This document shows, piece by piece, positions 24,244 through 35,746 of a stretch of DNA of 64,000 bases. A program made the translations under genes and the position numbers. Source of the stretch: Hofstenia miamia (lineage: Eukaryota > Xenacoelomorpha > Acoela > Hofsteniidae); the NCBI GenBank assembly GCA_900660155.1, contig CABFPE010000415.1:138216-202215 (forward strand), read 5' to 3'. A model generated the notes under the pieces. It did no database searches, was not told where the DNA came from, and saw nothing but the letters and a program-made list of their open reading frames with translations. The first letter of the stretch is position 1. Each line of letters begins with the position of its first letter.

Positions 24244-24438
24244 CTATTTTTTGAAAAATACACGCAATGCAGGTTTCTTGGGAGGTTGTTGACAGAAATA
24301 AATAGTATCCCTGCTCTTGTGCACTTCTGAACAATCCCTACATTTCTTTCTCATGGTCTTTCCACTTGCATTGCGTGGAAACTTTTGCTGGAAATAGAAA
24401 GCCGTGATCTGTCTTGGAGGTTTTGAAACTCTTGGCAC
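24244..24438 (-). pseudogene. Possible piggyBac transposase C-terminal fragment
   Basis: A 64-codon ORF with a Cys-rich end: RKKCRDCSEVHKSRDTIYFC, then PPKKPALRVFF. This spacing resembles the C-terminal zinc finger of piggyBac transposases (CxxC, then YxC, then PALCV). Only the finger is present; no catalytic domain was seen nearby, and one expected Cys in the last motif appears to be Arg. Tentative. Confidence 0.35.
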
Positions 24439-24444
24439 CGTATT

Positions 24445-26275
24445 TTGGAGAACGATAGCAATTGCCTTACAACAGTTGGCCGAAATTCATATTTCATTTA
24501 TTTTCTGATAAAGATAGAAACAATAGAACCAGAATATCTCTACCCATACAATGCTTGTAGACTTATTCAACTCGATAAATGCCCCGGAGTTCGTCCAATA
24601 GGTGTAGGGGAAGTTATTCGGCGAATAGTAGGCAGCACCATTGTTGAATGTATCACCAATGACTTGAAAAATATTGGAGGAAAGACGCAATTATGCCTAG
24701 TTCAAAAAGGAGGAATCGAATTTGCAATCCATTCCCTAGCCATGTATAGCGTTGTGACAATACCTATGATTAAAGCTGTAGAATCAGCCACGGTATGCTG
24801 ATGATGGAAACATTGCAGGTTCCCTGGAGGCACTTCATGAACTATTCTGTTCGCTAGAAACAATTGGCCCCAAATATGGATACTGCGTGAACGCCCCAAA
24901 GTGCCAGATTATCACTAAGCTGCATCTCATTGCGAAGGCGAGAGATATCTTTGTAGCTAGTCAAGTCCAAGTTAACTCTGGCACAAGAGTGCTTGGCTCC
25001 GTGATTGGGAGTGAAGATATCTGTAACGCATTCAACCGAAAAAAATAAGAAAATTACAATAATGTCATTAAAAAACTGGCAGTTTGCGAGACCTTCCCCA
25101 CATGCTAGTTTCACCTGCCTAACCCATGGACTTCAAGGAAAAATGGCATTCTCCGCGAGGTCAACGCCTGGTTTTTCCAGCCACTTGAAGGAAATTCACC
25201 GCACGATAAACAAATCCCTTATTCCTAACATCACGGGACTTGACCAAATCACAACCAAAGGCGACAACTTGCCCTCCCCATGAGGCTTGGAGGTCTCAAT
25301 ATCAAGGATTCGTCAGATTACACAAACGAGTATCAGTGATCAAAACAAGTCACAGAACCTCTGAACTCATTGGATCCATTGACTGCAGAAATCACCCAAA
25401 GATGTATGATGTCCGATATGGCAAAGTAAAATCGTCAGGACACATACAAGAATTGAAAAAGATACTTGAATTGATGACACCAACTGAGAGATATGCAGCG
25501 TTATTATCTCAAGAGAAGGGGGCTTCTGCCTGGCTAAACGCAATTACTCTTGAATGTTATGGTTTTTGGCTTTCAAAACAAGATTTTCTGGACGCCCTGT
25601 GCTTACGGTATTGTTGGGCACCCAAAAACTTACCAGCTCATTGTCCATGTGGTGAAACTTTCAATTTGAGTCATGCAATACACTGTGTGAAAGGTGGTTA
25701 TACCATAGTTGGACAACAAAATTAGGGACACCTTCGCGGAATTACTGAATGAAGTGTGCTGTGATGTGGAGATCAAACCACGCTTACAATCCTAAGACCA
25801 CTCATTTAACATGAAGACGTTATGCACAGAAGATGATGCATGATTGGACAACAAAGCTAATGGTCTATGGGGTTCTGCTTTCGAGAGAACATTTTTTGAT
25901 GTCAAAGTTTTTAACCCCCTTGGAAAATCGTGTCCAAAGAGCATTAAAGATGCCTATGCATATCATGAATCTATCAAAAAACGAACAAAGACGTATTCGT
26001 CAGGTTGAGCAAAGCAGTTTCAACCCCATTATCTTTGCCTCCCCTGGTGGAGCCGCTCTCCTGCTGCTTCAAAAATTGGCCGAAAAGATCAGCAAGAAGA
26101 GGAGAGAATCATACGCAGAAACTCTGAATTACATAAGAACTGTCGTCAGTTTTGCCCTCGTGAAAAGCACCATCCTTTGCCTTAGAGGATGCAGAAGCTT
26201 AAAATCAAATTCTATAGATAATTCTATTTCTGCTGTAAACTCAGAATGTCAAATTTTAAAACCTCATTAACATGT
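24445..26275 (+). mobile_element. Old non-LTR-like retroelement RT fragment
   Basis: Pieces in several frames correspond, in order, to a reverse-transcriptase family common in cnidarian and arthropod genomes. These include CRLIQLDKCPGVRPIGVGEV (RT fingers), an RT palm remnant, AALLSQEKGASAWLNAI, a Cys/His segment (CPCGETFNLSHAIHC) and a C-terminal FVSFALVKS/CLRGCRS-like end. The family name is uncertain. The copy is clearly dead, with multiple breaks and missing sections, and looks old. Confidence 0.65.
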
Positions 26276-26511
26276 TGGTCATTTCAATTTTATGTATTAA
26301 CATTTAATTACTATCTGTCAAGTATTCAAATTAGCATTTATGATTGCAAAGGAGGCTAATGAGACTTGCGTTGTCAGCAGTTGAAACCCCACTGCTTTTT
26401 GTGTAATTTTATTACTTTATGGTAATCAGAGTGCTTTTAGTTATATTTTTGTTGTTTTTATTAGATTCTTGTCATATGAACTTGTAATAAACTTTCTTTT
26501 TTCCATTAGTT
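26276..26511. other. AT-rich spacer
   Basis: Short AT-rich segment between the old retroelement and the long-TIR transposon. Nothing is recognised in it. Confidence 0.4.
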
Positions 26512-26519
26512 CTGAGGGT

Positions 26520-26930
26520 TAGGGTGCATCAAACGCCCTCATATCGGAAAATCAATGTCATTGGGCGATTTTATTGTGCCACTTGGTCTAAAAACATTTT
26601 ATTTTGAGTTTCAGAAAATTTGAAGGTCACGTAGGGGGTCAACCTCAAGCTTGAAGATGACGTCATCAAAAATACCCCCAAATTTTGCTTTTTTCATGAA
26701 AAAACGGTATATTTTCAAAATTAATATAGAAATTTTGAACTAAAATTACATAATTTGGTGTGTTAAGCCATTAATACGATTTTTTGAATTTATCAAGAGT
26801 AGCTAGCTAAATAACATATGAATAATTAACGATGATGTCATCAAAAATACATTTAAATTTGCTTTTTTTATTGAAAACGACCTATTTTGATATTAAACAT
26901 AGAATGTTTGAACGATCATTACAAATACTA
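26520..26930 (+). repeat. Left terminal inverted repeat of the long-TIR element
   Basis: It matches the reverse complement of 28735-29143 over about 410 bp with small indels. It includes a TGACGTCA palindrome at 26658-26665. Confidence 0.85.
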
Positions 26931-27244
26931 AATGCATCAAATTTTCTAAATATTGATATTATTTAATGGAATGTTGATGACAATTTAAATTAACCAACCA
27001 TGTAAGTGATCATTACTGGAACAATATAAAATAAAAAGCCAGTTAAGAAACCTTTTAAAATTCAAAATAATTGGATATTAGAGATGTAACATCATCCTGA
27101 AGATAAATAGTATAAACAGGTAAGTTACAATGTAACATGTAATTATTTATGAATCAAATTGAATAATCTTATTTAACAAACAATCATTTATAAAACTTGA
27201 TTGAAGTTTGAGTATCAACAGTCAACAAACAGCAGGTAAGATAA
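26931..27244. other. 3' untranslated part of the long-TIR element
   Basis: About 310 bp of AT-rich sequence between the left TIR and the transposase stop. It is shared with copy 2 and has no ORF. Confidence 0.6.
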
Positions 27245-28679
27245 TCATTTTTTACCACATCTTAGACTCGGAATTTCCTTTCTATTAGACTCAACTACTT
27301 GAAGAGTGTTTTGGTAATGAGCCTCTATTTTCGAGCTGCAGAGAAAATCGTTGCTAAGTTTTACATTTCTTTCTGCAGCATCGTTCACAATATTCAGTGA
27401 TTTCACTTTAGACATTGCTACATTGTATGATACACTTGTATCCCATTCAGTAACAGGAAGCGCAAGAAAGTCACTATCCAGTCTGAGCAACTTGAACATG
27501 TACCAAGAGTCGACCCCTATTAAATCAGAGAGAGTCGTTTTTTTATCCACTTTTGGAAAAGTGGGTTTGCCGTATCCAGAACCGAATCGTCCAAGGGGCA
27601 ACTTATTGAATGTTTCTTCATCAGGCCGGCAATCAATCAGGTTTTGTGCCATCTTCTGGCGAATATCATTAGTTACTTGACTGCTGAACAAGGACATCGG
27701 CACCATTTCAGCGGTCATGTACCATAAATGTCGATCAAATGCAGCGAGAGCACTTTTCGATACTATTGAATCGATTTTATCATAGTCCAATAAGTTATGA
27801 TAGAGTTTTAAATCGTTCCAAGGCGCTTCAAGTGGAGAAGCGCAAGTTGCCCACCACTTGAAACAAAGAAGACTTGCAAAATTGGAAAATCTACGCAACT
27901 TTGGTACTTGATGTGTGGCCGTTATTGTTCCCCGTGGTAAAGTTTTGATATCATTTTTTAACAACTATTTTTAAAACATAGATGACTTTACCCATCTATC
28001 GGGCTTTGTGCACTGCCCCAGGCCTCAACAACGTAAGTTGATCATAGTCGTCACAGAGGTAAGCTTTAACTAATTTACTAAATTCCTGATAATCATCACG
28101 GGTGTATTTTATCGTTTTTTCAGATACAGGGATAGTTTCATCAATCCAATTTCCGATTAACTCCTGAATATCTTTATAATACGAATTCATGTCAAATGCA
28201 CATAAGTTTTCCTTATTCAATGGAAGAGCATCAAAATTAGAACGAAACCGATTAAACAATGAGACTTCGGGCGACTTAGCAGCTTCAATATAGAGATCAT
28301 CAAAAACATGACTTTCTATTACCTCACCAATATGATGCCGGCATACCGACCAAAGCATGGCCTTACAAAGAGCCTCTTGAATACTGATACACCCACCAGT
28401 GATATGCCCAGTGTTACTTGATGTCGTGTCAAAAACCATATTTACGATATTTTCTGCACAATCCCAGGAGTCCAGAAGAGACATTGTTTTTTCGCATATG
28501 ACTTCACCAGCTTTACAATCGGAACCACACGAATAACTTGGTATACCCAATAACTTTACATCTTCTGAATTACCAACAAGAACCGCTAATCTTTCTTCGC
28601 TTTTTATTTGTTGGTCAATGTTGGCAATTTCTTGCCATCCCAATGTAGAGAAGCCATGTCCGGAGCAGTCTATCCATCT
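27245..28679 (-). pseudogene. DDE-like transposase of unassigned family
   Basis: Two consecutive ORFs (28679-27996, then 27964-27245). The first holds [38 protein letters not shown] (a likely catalytic Asp) and LWSVCRHHIGEV, and ends [11 protein letters not shown]. The second holds [20 protein letters not shown] and [14 protein letters not shown], with a basic C-terminus. The same motif string occurs, from memory, in many unnamed proteins of cnidarians and arthropods. The break between ORFs is a TAG where relatives have Trp (HKAR-W-M) plus a nearby one-base shift. The frame closes just upstream of 28679 at a possible AAAG acceptor, so an N-terminal exon is absent or unseen. I cannot assign the superfamily from motifs alone. 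Confidence 0.7.
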
Positions 28680-28734
28680 TTAATAGAATTCGCCAATCGT
28701 TTGCGATGAGCAAAACACACTTAATTATGTAATT

Positions 28735-29143
28735 TGAGTTCAAACATTCTATATTTAATATCGAAACAGGTCGTTTTTTAATGAAAAAGGCAAATTTGAA
28801 GTTATTTTTGATGACGTCATCATTGATTATTCATATGTTATTTAGCTAGCTACTCTTGATAAATTCAAAAAATCATATTAATGGCTTAACACACCAAATT
28901 ATGTAATTTTAGTTCAAAATTTCTATATTAATTTTGAAAATATACCGTTTTTTTCATGAAAAAAGCAAAATTTGGGGTATTTTTCATGACGTCATCTTCA
29001 AACTTGAGGTTGACCCCCTACATGATCTTCAAATTTTCTGAAACTTAAAATATAATGTTTTTAGACCAAGTGGCACAATAAAATCACCCAATGAAGGTTT
29101 TATGTCAATTCCTTTAAAATCATGGGGCATTTGATGCACTCTA
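28735..29143 (-). repeat. Right terminal inverted repeat of the long-TIR element
   Basis: Inverted partner of 26520-26930. It carries TGACGTCA palindromes at 28812-28819 and 28987-28994. Confidence 0.85.
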
Positions 29144-29151
29144 CTGAGGGT

Positions 29152-29542
29152 GCCAGTAGAATGGGTTTCCTTATACCATAAGATAGAAGCTAGGCTTGCA
29201 CAATTGTAATAGTTATCCATGCAAGTGGAATGTCCCTTAGCTAAAACATATTCTCCGTACTACTCAGTATAAATTCTTCACTTGATCAAAATTATATATA
29301 TACAAAGAAGTAGATACCTACATTTTTTCGAAAACGTATCCAATGGGCAAACTGCCATAGTTTTTCTTGCTGGGTAATTAACATAAATCAATTTTGGTGT
29401 ACCATGGTGTGCACCATGGCTATAAAAAGTTTGGGACTTACATATTATATATTTACAGTAGGAGTACACAGGCGTATATATTTATAGCGATTGTACAGGG
29501 CGGATCTATTTTTCGACAAAAAGCGTACAGAGTGTATCTATT

Positions 29543-29576
<34 letters not shown>

Positions 29577-29986
29577 TACATGTAACCTATGAAATAATTG
29601 GCCCAATTTCGGGAAAATACAACGAAGTCAAGTTGGTTAAATCATTGGCATAAACGTTTTATGACAAATTCCTACAGCAAAAATTATATTTATAAAAGTT
29701 GTGTACAAAGAGCGTAACATATTCATATCAAAACAGTACCTAATGCTAAATATATCTAAAATATATAAAGATTTTTTCACAATATTCCTAATTTTTTCAA
29801 TTACTTTTGTAATATTCACTCGAAGTTCGATATATTAGTTATGGAGGTTACTAAAGAGCGAACTACATGCATTTTGAGACAATTTGTTTATAAAATTTAC
29901 AAAATACAGAACATTTATAACAAGATAAGTGAATTCAATATTTAGTCGAATACTGAAAATACTGGGCAGTACTTTTTAATTTCTTA
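29152..29986. other. AT-rich stretch with TA microsatellite
   Basis: No gene is recognised. A (TA)n run lies at about 29545-29574. Confidence 0.5.
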
Positions 29987-30957
29987 ATGTACAATATATT
30001 CTTCGTGCACTATCCTGATCTAAGAAAAGCTTTTGATACAATGGATCATAAGTTGTTATTAAATAAGATGTATAAATACGGCATTAGAGGACACATTTTT
30101 AACTTATTTGAAAATTATCTAGAAAACCGATATCAATGTGTTTCAATAGACTCAACTGATTCAAAATTAAAAGAGATAACATGTGGTGTGCCACAAGGCT
30201 CAATTCTTGGACCACTACTTTTCTTAATGTCTTAACTGCTTCGATCTACCTGTTTGCTGACGATACAAATATCCAAGTAAGTTCAACTGACAGGATATTA
30301 TTTAACTCTTCAAAACAACATAAATGTTCTACAAGATTGGCTCTGTTTCAATCGCCATTCTTTAAATTGTAATAAAACAACTCAGATAAATTTTTTCAAA
30401 ATTAATGAACAAATACCTAAGCTACGAGTAGCGGAAACTGAGCTTAACATAAATTATTCTTAAAAAAATTTAGGGATAATAGATAAAACATTAAGTTTTG
30501 CAGAGCATGTATCTCCAAACTATGTGGTATTTTGATGAAAATAAGACACTTCGTTCCTAAGCATATTACACTACATTTTTATAATGTACACATCCTGCCG
30601 ATAATTCAATATGGTATTTTAATCTATGGTGGTACCTCATACAACACATTATTGCCTATTTTCAAAATTCAAAAAAAGATAATCAGGATCATAAATTTTA
30701 AAAATTCTACTTATACTACTAAACAGTTATTCATAGAAGGAAATATGATGACTATTTATGAAATATACATTTTCGAACTCCTTAAGCACGTTATAAAGGT
30801 TAAAAGACAAGAATATCCAATAGAATTTTATAGCTTTGATGAAATAAATCATTCTTTTAACACAAGAGCCCGAGCAGCACATCAAACAGTTTTAATAAGA
30901 CATAATACAATTATACAACATAATTCAATTGAAGTGAGAGGTATAAAACTTACGATA
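29987..30957 (+). mobile_element. Jockey-type LINE fragment, copy a
   Basis: RT segment DLRKAFDTMDHKLLLNKMYK, then ITCGVPQGSILGPLLFL and LFADDTN, followed by the C-terminal part (30532-30957) with a FNTRARAAHQTV end typical of LINE ORF2 tails. No endonuclease is present, so the copy is 5' truncated. Frame changes and a partial duplication of its middle mark it as dead. The family differs from the CR1-type LINE elsewhere in the window. Confidence 0.8.
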
Positions 30958-31271
30958 CAAATATCCAAGTAAGTTCAACTGACAGGATATTATTTAACTC
31001 TTCAAAACAACATAAATGTTCTACAAGATTGGCTCTGTTTCAATCGCCATTCTTTAAATTGTAATAAAACAACTCAGATAAATTTTTTCAAAATTAATGA
31101 ACAAATACCTAAGCTACGAGTAGCGGAAACTGAGCTTAACATAAATTATTCTTAAAAAAATTTAGGGATAATAGATAAAACATTAAGTTTTGCAGAGCAT
31201 GTATCTCCAAACTATGTGGTATTTTGATGAAAATAAGACACTTCGTTCCTAAGCATATTACACTACATTTT

Positions 31272-31276
<5 letters not shown>
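30261..31276. repeat. Direct duplication of LINE segment
   Basis: 30261-30583 and 30954-31276 are virtually identical at a 693-bp offset. The second copy runs straight into an (AAT)n tract where the first continues with LINE sequence. Confidence 0.85.

Positions 31277-31330
<54 letters not shown>
31273..31330. repeat. (AAT)n microsatellite
   Basis: About 19 AAT units directly followed by R4-type LINE sequence, the same arrangement as at 15212-15279. Confidence 0.9.
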
Positions 31331-31331
<1 letters not shown>

Positions 31332-31518
31332 TCAGTGCAGGACAGTTGCAGGGTAGGTAAGGGGAAGACTATAGAAACTGCAAGAGAAGAGCTTAAGCAG
31401 AGATTAGTTGCAGAAGCTGAGAAACTGAGAAAGTATAGGGCAAGGGCAAAGCAGGCAAGAGACAATATGAAGTTTGAGACACAAGAAGGTATGATGAAAT
31501 AAATAATAGATGCAAGAC
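31331..31518 (+). mobile_element. R4/Dong-type LINE fragment
   Basis: It encodes a basic coiled-coil-like stretch (EAEKLRKYRARAKQARDNMK) typical of the region before the RT in R4-like LINEs. It is GA-rich like the 15.3 kb element, lies immediately 3' of an (AAT)n tract, and is followed by resumed jockey-LINE text. Confidence 0.65.
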
Positions 31519-31610
31519 AAAAGCCCGAGCAGCAGATCAAACAGTTTTGAGAATATATAGTAAAGTTATATAACAATTCAAATGAAGTGAGAGGTATAAA
31601 ACTTTTTTTA
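31519..31610 (+). mobile_element. Jockey-type LINE, copy b tail
   Basis: It matches 30866-30955 (GCCCGAGCAGCA, then GAAGTGAGAGGTATAAAACT). This shows that a second copy of the jockey LINE continues after the AAT/R4 insertion. Confidence 0.7.
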
Positions 31611-32734
31611 TACTCTGCACAATTAAAATGATATTAATACACTAACGAAAAACAAATGCAACAAATTAATAAACGATATTAAGCTTACAGCAATAATTGG
31701 CAACAATAATTTAATTAATAGAATCTTCCAGAAAAAAATTCACTTAATTATAATAATTTGAAATAATAAATTCATTAATTTATATTGAGTCACTTACTAG
31801 CAAAATTAAGGGGTTGCAATTGAAAAAATGCGGACTTGGATTAAAGACAGTTTATCTATTCTTACCATGGTGTTTCTATCTGAACTTGTCTTCAAATATC
31901 TCCCTGATTATGAGGAAATTAATGTTTTCGCAAAACCCAATTCTTTCCAAAGTATTCCACTATTCACCTGCTCTAACTTTATTTGATTGTTTTCTGAAGT
32001 TGTTAAAAGTTATCACGTTGTCAATCTTATTCACTTGTTTCATTTTCTTACGTCATCATTCGATCCTCTTTATCAAAGGATCAATTCTATAGTCTTCCGC
32101 AAGTTTAAGCTGATTTCAGAAGTTCTTCACATGTATTCATACGGATTTTGATCGCTACAAATGGTAATCTACTTGAATTGATAGGACACTGGTTGACAGG
32201 ATAAAGAGCGCCTCCATCACTCGTATGCCAACCATTTTCAAACAATTAGTGCTAAATTTGTATTTTATTTTGTATTAAGTGTTTTATATGTTTTGTTTGA
32301 AATAAATTCTATTATTATATTATTTATAATTCTAAGTATTGGTCCCTTGTCTTAAATAGCAATGTGAAATATTTCAAACAATTTATATTTGCTTACATGA
32401 TTACCAATTGAAGTCATAAATTAAAATTTTGCTAGCATTTGAATATCAAGCTGCAGTTAGTTATAATTTTAATCATTTTACAAAAGCAAGGCTTTTCAGT
32501 CACCAATGTTTATACAAATGATGAATTGTTGTAATTGAAAACTTCAATCTGAATTTCCACTCGCTGCCATAATTATTTTTTAAAGCTATAATGATTTATG
32601 CAAGAGAAAGGGTACTGTTTTATATATCGCAATTTATGTAGATCTACATGGAAATGAACCTAATGATATAGTTAATTATTTCCTCTAGGAAAATCAGGAA
32701 GGAATTACATTTGGGACATTAGAATTGTCAAATT
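31611..32734. other. AT-rich stretch without genes
   Basis: A 92-codon ORF at 31814-32092 is hydrophobic and shows no domain. Nothing else is supported. Confidence 0.45.
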
Positions 32735-32955
32735 CTATAAATGCAAATTAATACGTGGTTCATACCAGTGTTGAGATATTCGGCAGGAATAGTTAGATTG
32801 AATAAGAATGAACTCAGGGAATTAGACAGGGAGACAAGGATTTTACTAGCAGTAGAGAGATTATTTTTTATACATTTTGTTTGAAATAGGCTGTATGATT
32901 ATTATTTGAAATTGTCTATTAAGTAAGATAAGAAGCAGAAGCACTAAGGCTGCAC
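32735..32955 (+). mobile_element. R4/Dong-type LINE fragment
   Basis: It matches 17025-17255 in islands: CCAGTGTTGAGATATTCGGC, GGGAATTAGACA, and AGAAGCAGAAGCACTA. AT-rich non-matching DNA lies between the islands. Confidence 0.75.
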
Positions 32956-33487
32956 AAATTTTACTAAGATGAATGAAATCAAATTTTCTGTCATTTTCCC
33001 AAAAAAATATATTATCAACTTCCTGTGACAGACAAGTCTTACCTACCTTTACCAAAAAGAATATAGACTTAATGACACTTCAATCAATAGGTAATAATTT
33101 CTTGTAAAGTGTCATTACTAAATCTATTGACTGTAGACAAATAGTAACTGCAAATTTAGAAGAATGCTACATCCAAATTTGTATAAGTCTAAACTGGTCT
33201 TATTTAATCAGTTAAATGAAATAATTGTTGTTTTCATATCAATGTTTCATTTTTTCTTATAATTGTACAAAAAAGCTCTACTTAACAATTTCCTTCCTGC
33301 TATATACTTACATTTGAAACTTCTACAGAATGAATATAAGTTCATTCATGATTAATTTTAAAAGTTTGCTTGTGAAAAGTTCATTATTATTTTGAAAGGC
33401 AAAGAAGATTTTTTCAATTCTAGAAAAGCATGTAAAATATATTATATTCAATTTATTCTGTGAATTACTATTTGCTTTGTGAATACA
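32956..33487. other. AT-rich DNA between two R4 fragments
   Basis: About 530 bp with no match I can see to the R4 element, where about 310 bp of R4 sequence would be expected. Confidence 0.5.
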
Positions 33488-33604
33488 GACTAGCAAAGTG
33501 ATAGAAGCACGGAGGCCAGACATAGTAGTGGTAGACAAAGAGAAAAGATTAGGAACAGTGATAGACATAGCAGTACCAAAAGACAGAAATGTAGAAAGCA
33601 AGTT
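33488..33604 (+). mobile_element. R4/Dong-type LINE endonuclease fragment
   Basis: It matches 17575-17690 closely, covering the RLE core (PDIVVVDKEKRLGTVIDIAV). It continues the order of the 32735-32955 fragment. Confidence 0.82.
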
Positions 33605-33926
33605 CAATCATCCCATACACCATTAATCAAACACCTAATGACTTATCAGAATTGGCATAATTATTATATTATATTAAAATATCCTATTCTTGTATATTTA
33701 TTAATGAAATTCTCAATAAAAACACAGCTACTTTTCTCAATATTCTAGATCTTTGAATGCTAGTTGTTTATACAAAATCCAGTTACCCTTTTTGACTGGT
33801 ATACATAATTTTTACAGATGAAATTTGTGCAAATTTAGCATTAGATTGGCTGAGATGAAGTAACACCAATCAAAGTATGGAATTTGATTTGTAGGATATC
33901 AGAAATGCTAAAAAAACAAAAAAATT
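33605..33926. other. AT-rich stretch without genes
   Basis: Nothing recognised. Confidence 0.45.
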
Positions 33927-34154
33927 AAGTACAGACATCCATTTTCTAAGAATTATTAATATTTAAAATTAAGATATCATCAGAAAAATAAAAGTATATA
34001 GAAAATCCCCCAATTTTGAATTTTTGTTAATTGGAATTTTAAGTACAGACATCCATTTTCTAAGAATTATTAATATTTAAAATTAAAATATCATCAGAAA
34101 AATAAAAGTATATAGAAAATCCCCCAATTTTGAATTTTTGTTAATTGGAATATT
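33927..34154. repeat. 114-bp tandem duplication
   Basis: Two adjacent, nearly identical units (33927-34040 and 34041-34154), each starting AAGTACAGACATCC. Confidence 0.9.
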
Positions 34155-35742
34155 ATGATAACCTAGTTATGGTATAGTTTGAATTTAGGTTGTGTCAATT
34201 CACTTCTCTAAGCATGCTTATTCAAACCTTTATGAGTTAACAAATTCATAATTCAATTCTCTAAAATAAGACTATTAAGAAATATAATGTATTTCCAATA
34301 TGAATATGAATGGATTGTATCCTTCTGCAAAGAAGAACCCAATTATGGTTTGTACAATTTAAAATCAAGCATAAGTCTCAAGTTTGTACTTACTACTCAG
34401 TACTCATTTATCTGTAAGGCCAGTGTTGCATTGCATAACTTAAAAAAATTGTAAACGAGATAATAATTGTCCGATTTTAATTGTTTATAGTTGTTAACTT
34501 TCGGAAACATTCTGCGCAAACTAAAATGAGACTGTTACATGTAATACTGTATGATCAATTTATACGTTTTGCAAAAGTATTAAACAAATTCATTAAGCGT
34601 ATGTATAAAAAATATTATTTTGAAACAGGTTGTACTACCTGTTATTAGTATAAAATTTTTTATTCTAACTAAAATGAAAGAAATGTTAATTTGAAAAACT
34701 TAAATGGAAGGTTATTAGGTTTTCTTAATTATTTTTGGTTTGGGAAAGAATTTCATTGTACTGTTTGCAATTGCTCAGTTAGAACGTTGTCATTATAATA
34801 TCGTTGGTATTTAATTTCTGCAAAATACATATGTACTTCAAACGTGTTTAAAGGATTATTATTTACATTTTTAACGCATTATGAATTTACGAAAGTATCA
34901 ACTCTGGGAACACTGGTTTTTATGAACGCTCATTTTCGAATATTCGTTTAGCGTTCTTGTGATCACTAATTGTATAAAGTAGTAGTGATCGTTTACTGTT
35001 TCGTAAGACTTTGTTGCTGTAGTTTGATCAAATGAAGTAGGGCATATCATTGCCAAATTCTTTTTGATTTTACGTCAAAAGGATATTTACTGTAGCGTTA
35101 TTTGTTGTGAATAACTTAGAAACTCAGCAATAAATTTTTTTGAAGCTTTGATGGCTGATTCCAGATCTCTTTTAGGTGGTAGCAATATACGTATTTTCGC
35201 AGAGGCTTTTCTTAATGAAGATAGATTGTAGATCACTAGTTATAAATTATTGATATTTGTAATAATTTAATCTTATTTGATTTTTCACCAAATTCATTAG
35301 AAAATACTGAACCAGTTTCTAAATATTTTCCGTTCCACGTGAATTGTATTGCGCTATGCAAATTTTAAAAGCTTTACCCAATTTAAAAATCAAAAATTCA
35401 ATATTTGATTTGAATTTAATAAATCATTTACTGGCCATGCAAATATTGGGTCGACCAAATTTTCTCTATGTTTTGTTATTTGTGCATTATTGTATTTGGT
35501 GAAAATCAAACTAGTTTTAAGCTATGGACTTCCGTTTTCCATAAATTACTCAATTTTTTCAGATCATTGACAAGTCACTGTTTAAATTCAAAAATATTTG
35601 AATTGGTTGAATGTTTAGAGAATGTTATCAAATTTTAACAAAATTAATTCTGCAGATACTTAATGTTTTCTGATGATTTTAATTTTAAGTTTAACTAGTT
35701 AAAATTCTTGTAACAATGTTTGCTTTAGTATTTTAAAGTTTT
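34155..35742. other. Intergenic region upstream of NFKBIL1
   Basis: About 1.6 kb, AT-rich, with no supported gene. It should contain the NFKBIL1 promoter and any outron or 5'UTR intron. No specific motif can be defended. Confidence 0.5.
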
Positions 35743-35744
35743 AG
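35743..35744 (+). promoter_or_regulatory. 3' splice acceptor 2 nt upstream of NFKBIL1 ATG
   Basis: Reads GTATTTTAAAGTTTTAG, then TA, then ATG. Confidence 0.55.
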
Positions 35745-35746
35745 TA

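Larger units (their letters stand above)
26520..29143 (-). mobile_element. Long-TIR DNA transposon with hAT-like ends, copy 1
   Basis: A 2624-bp element bounded by an exact 8-bp target duplication CTGAGGGT (26512-26519 and 29144-29151). The ends are TAGGGTGCATCAAAC and its partner TAGAGTGCATCAAAT. The inverted repeats run about 410 bp each, far longer than usual hAT TIRs. The 8-bp duplication and the TAGGG terminus point to hAT or a sister superfamily. The minus strand encodes a DDE-like protein (see the transposase entry). A second, rearranged copy lies at 42479-46055. Confidence 0.85.

Noticed and set aside
26515-26525. TTAGGG at the left end of the long-TIR element as a telomere repeat
   Set aside because: A single unit that spans the target duplication and the element terminus; not an array.
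27351-27680. Plus-strand 109-codon ORF (also at 43207 and 44257)
   Set aside because: Antisense to the transposase. It repeats only because the element repeats.
31814-32092. Hydrophobic 92-codon ORF as a membrane-protein gene
   Set aside because: No start-adjacent acceptor, no conserved motif, and it lies in LINE debris.
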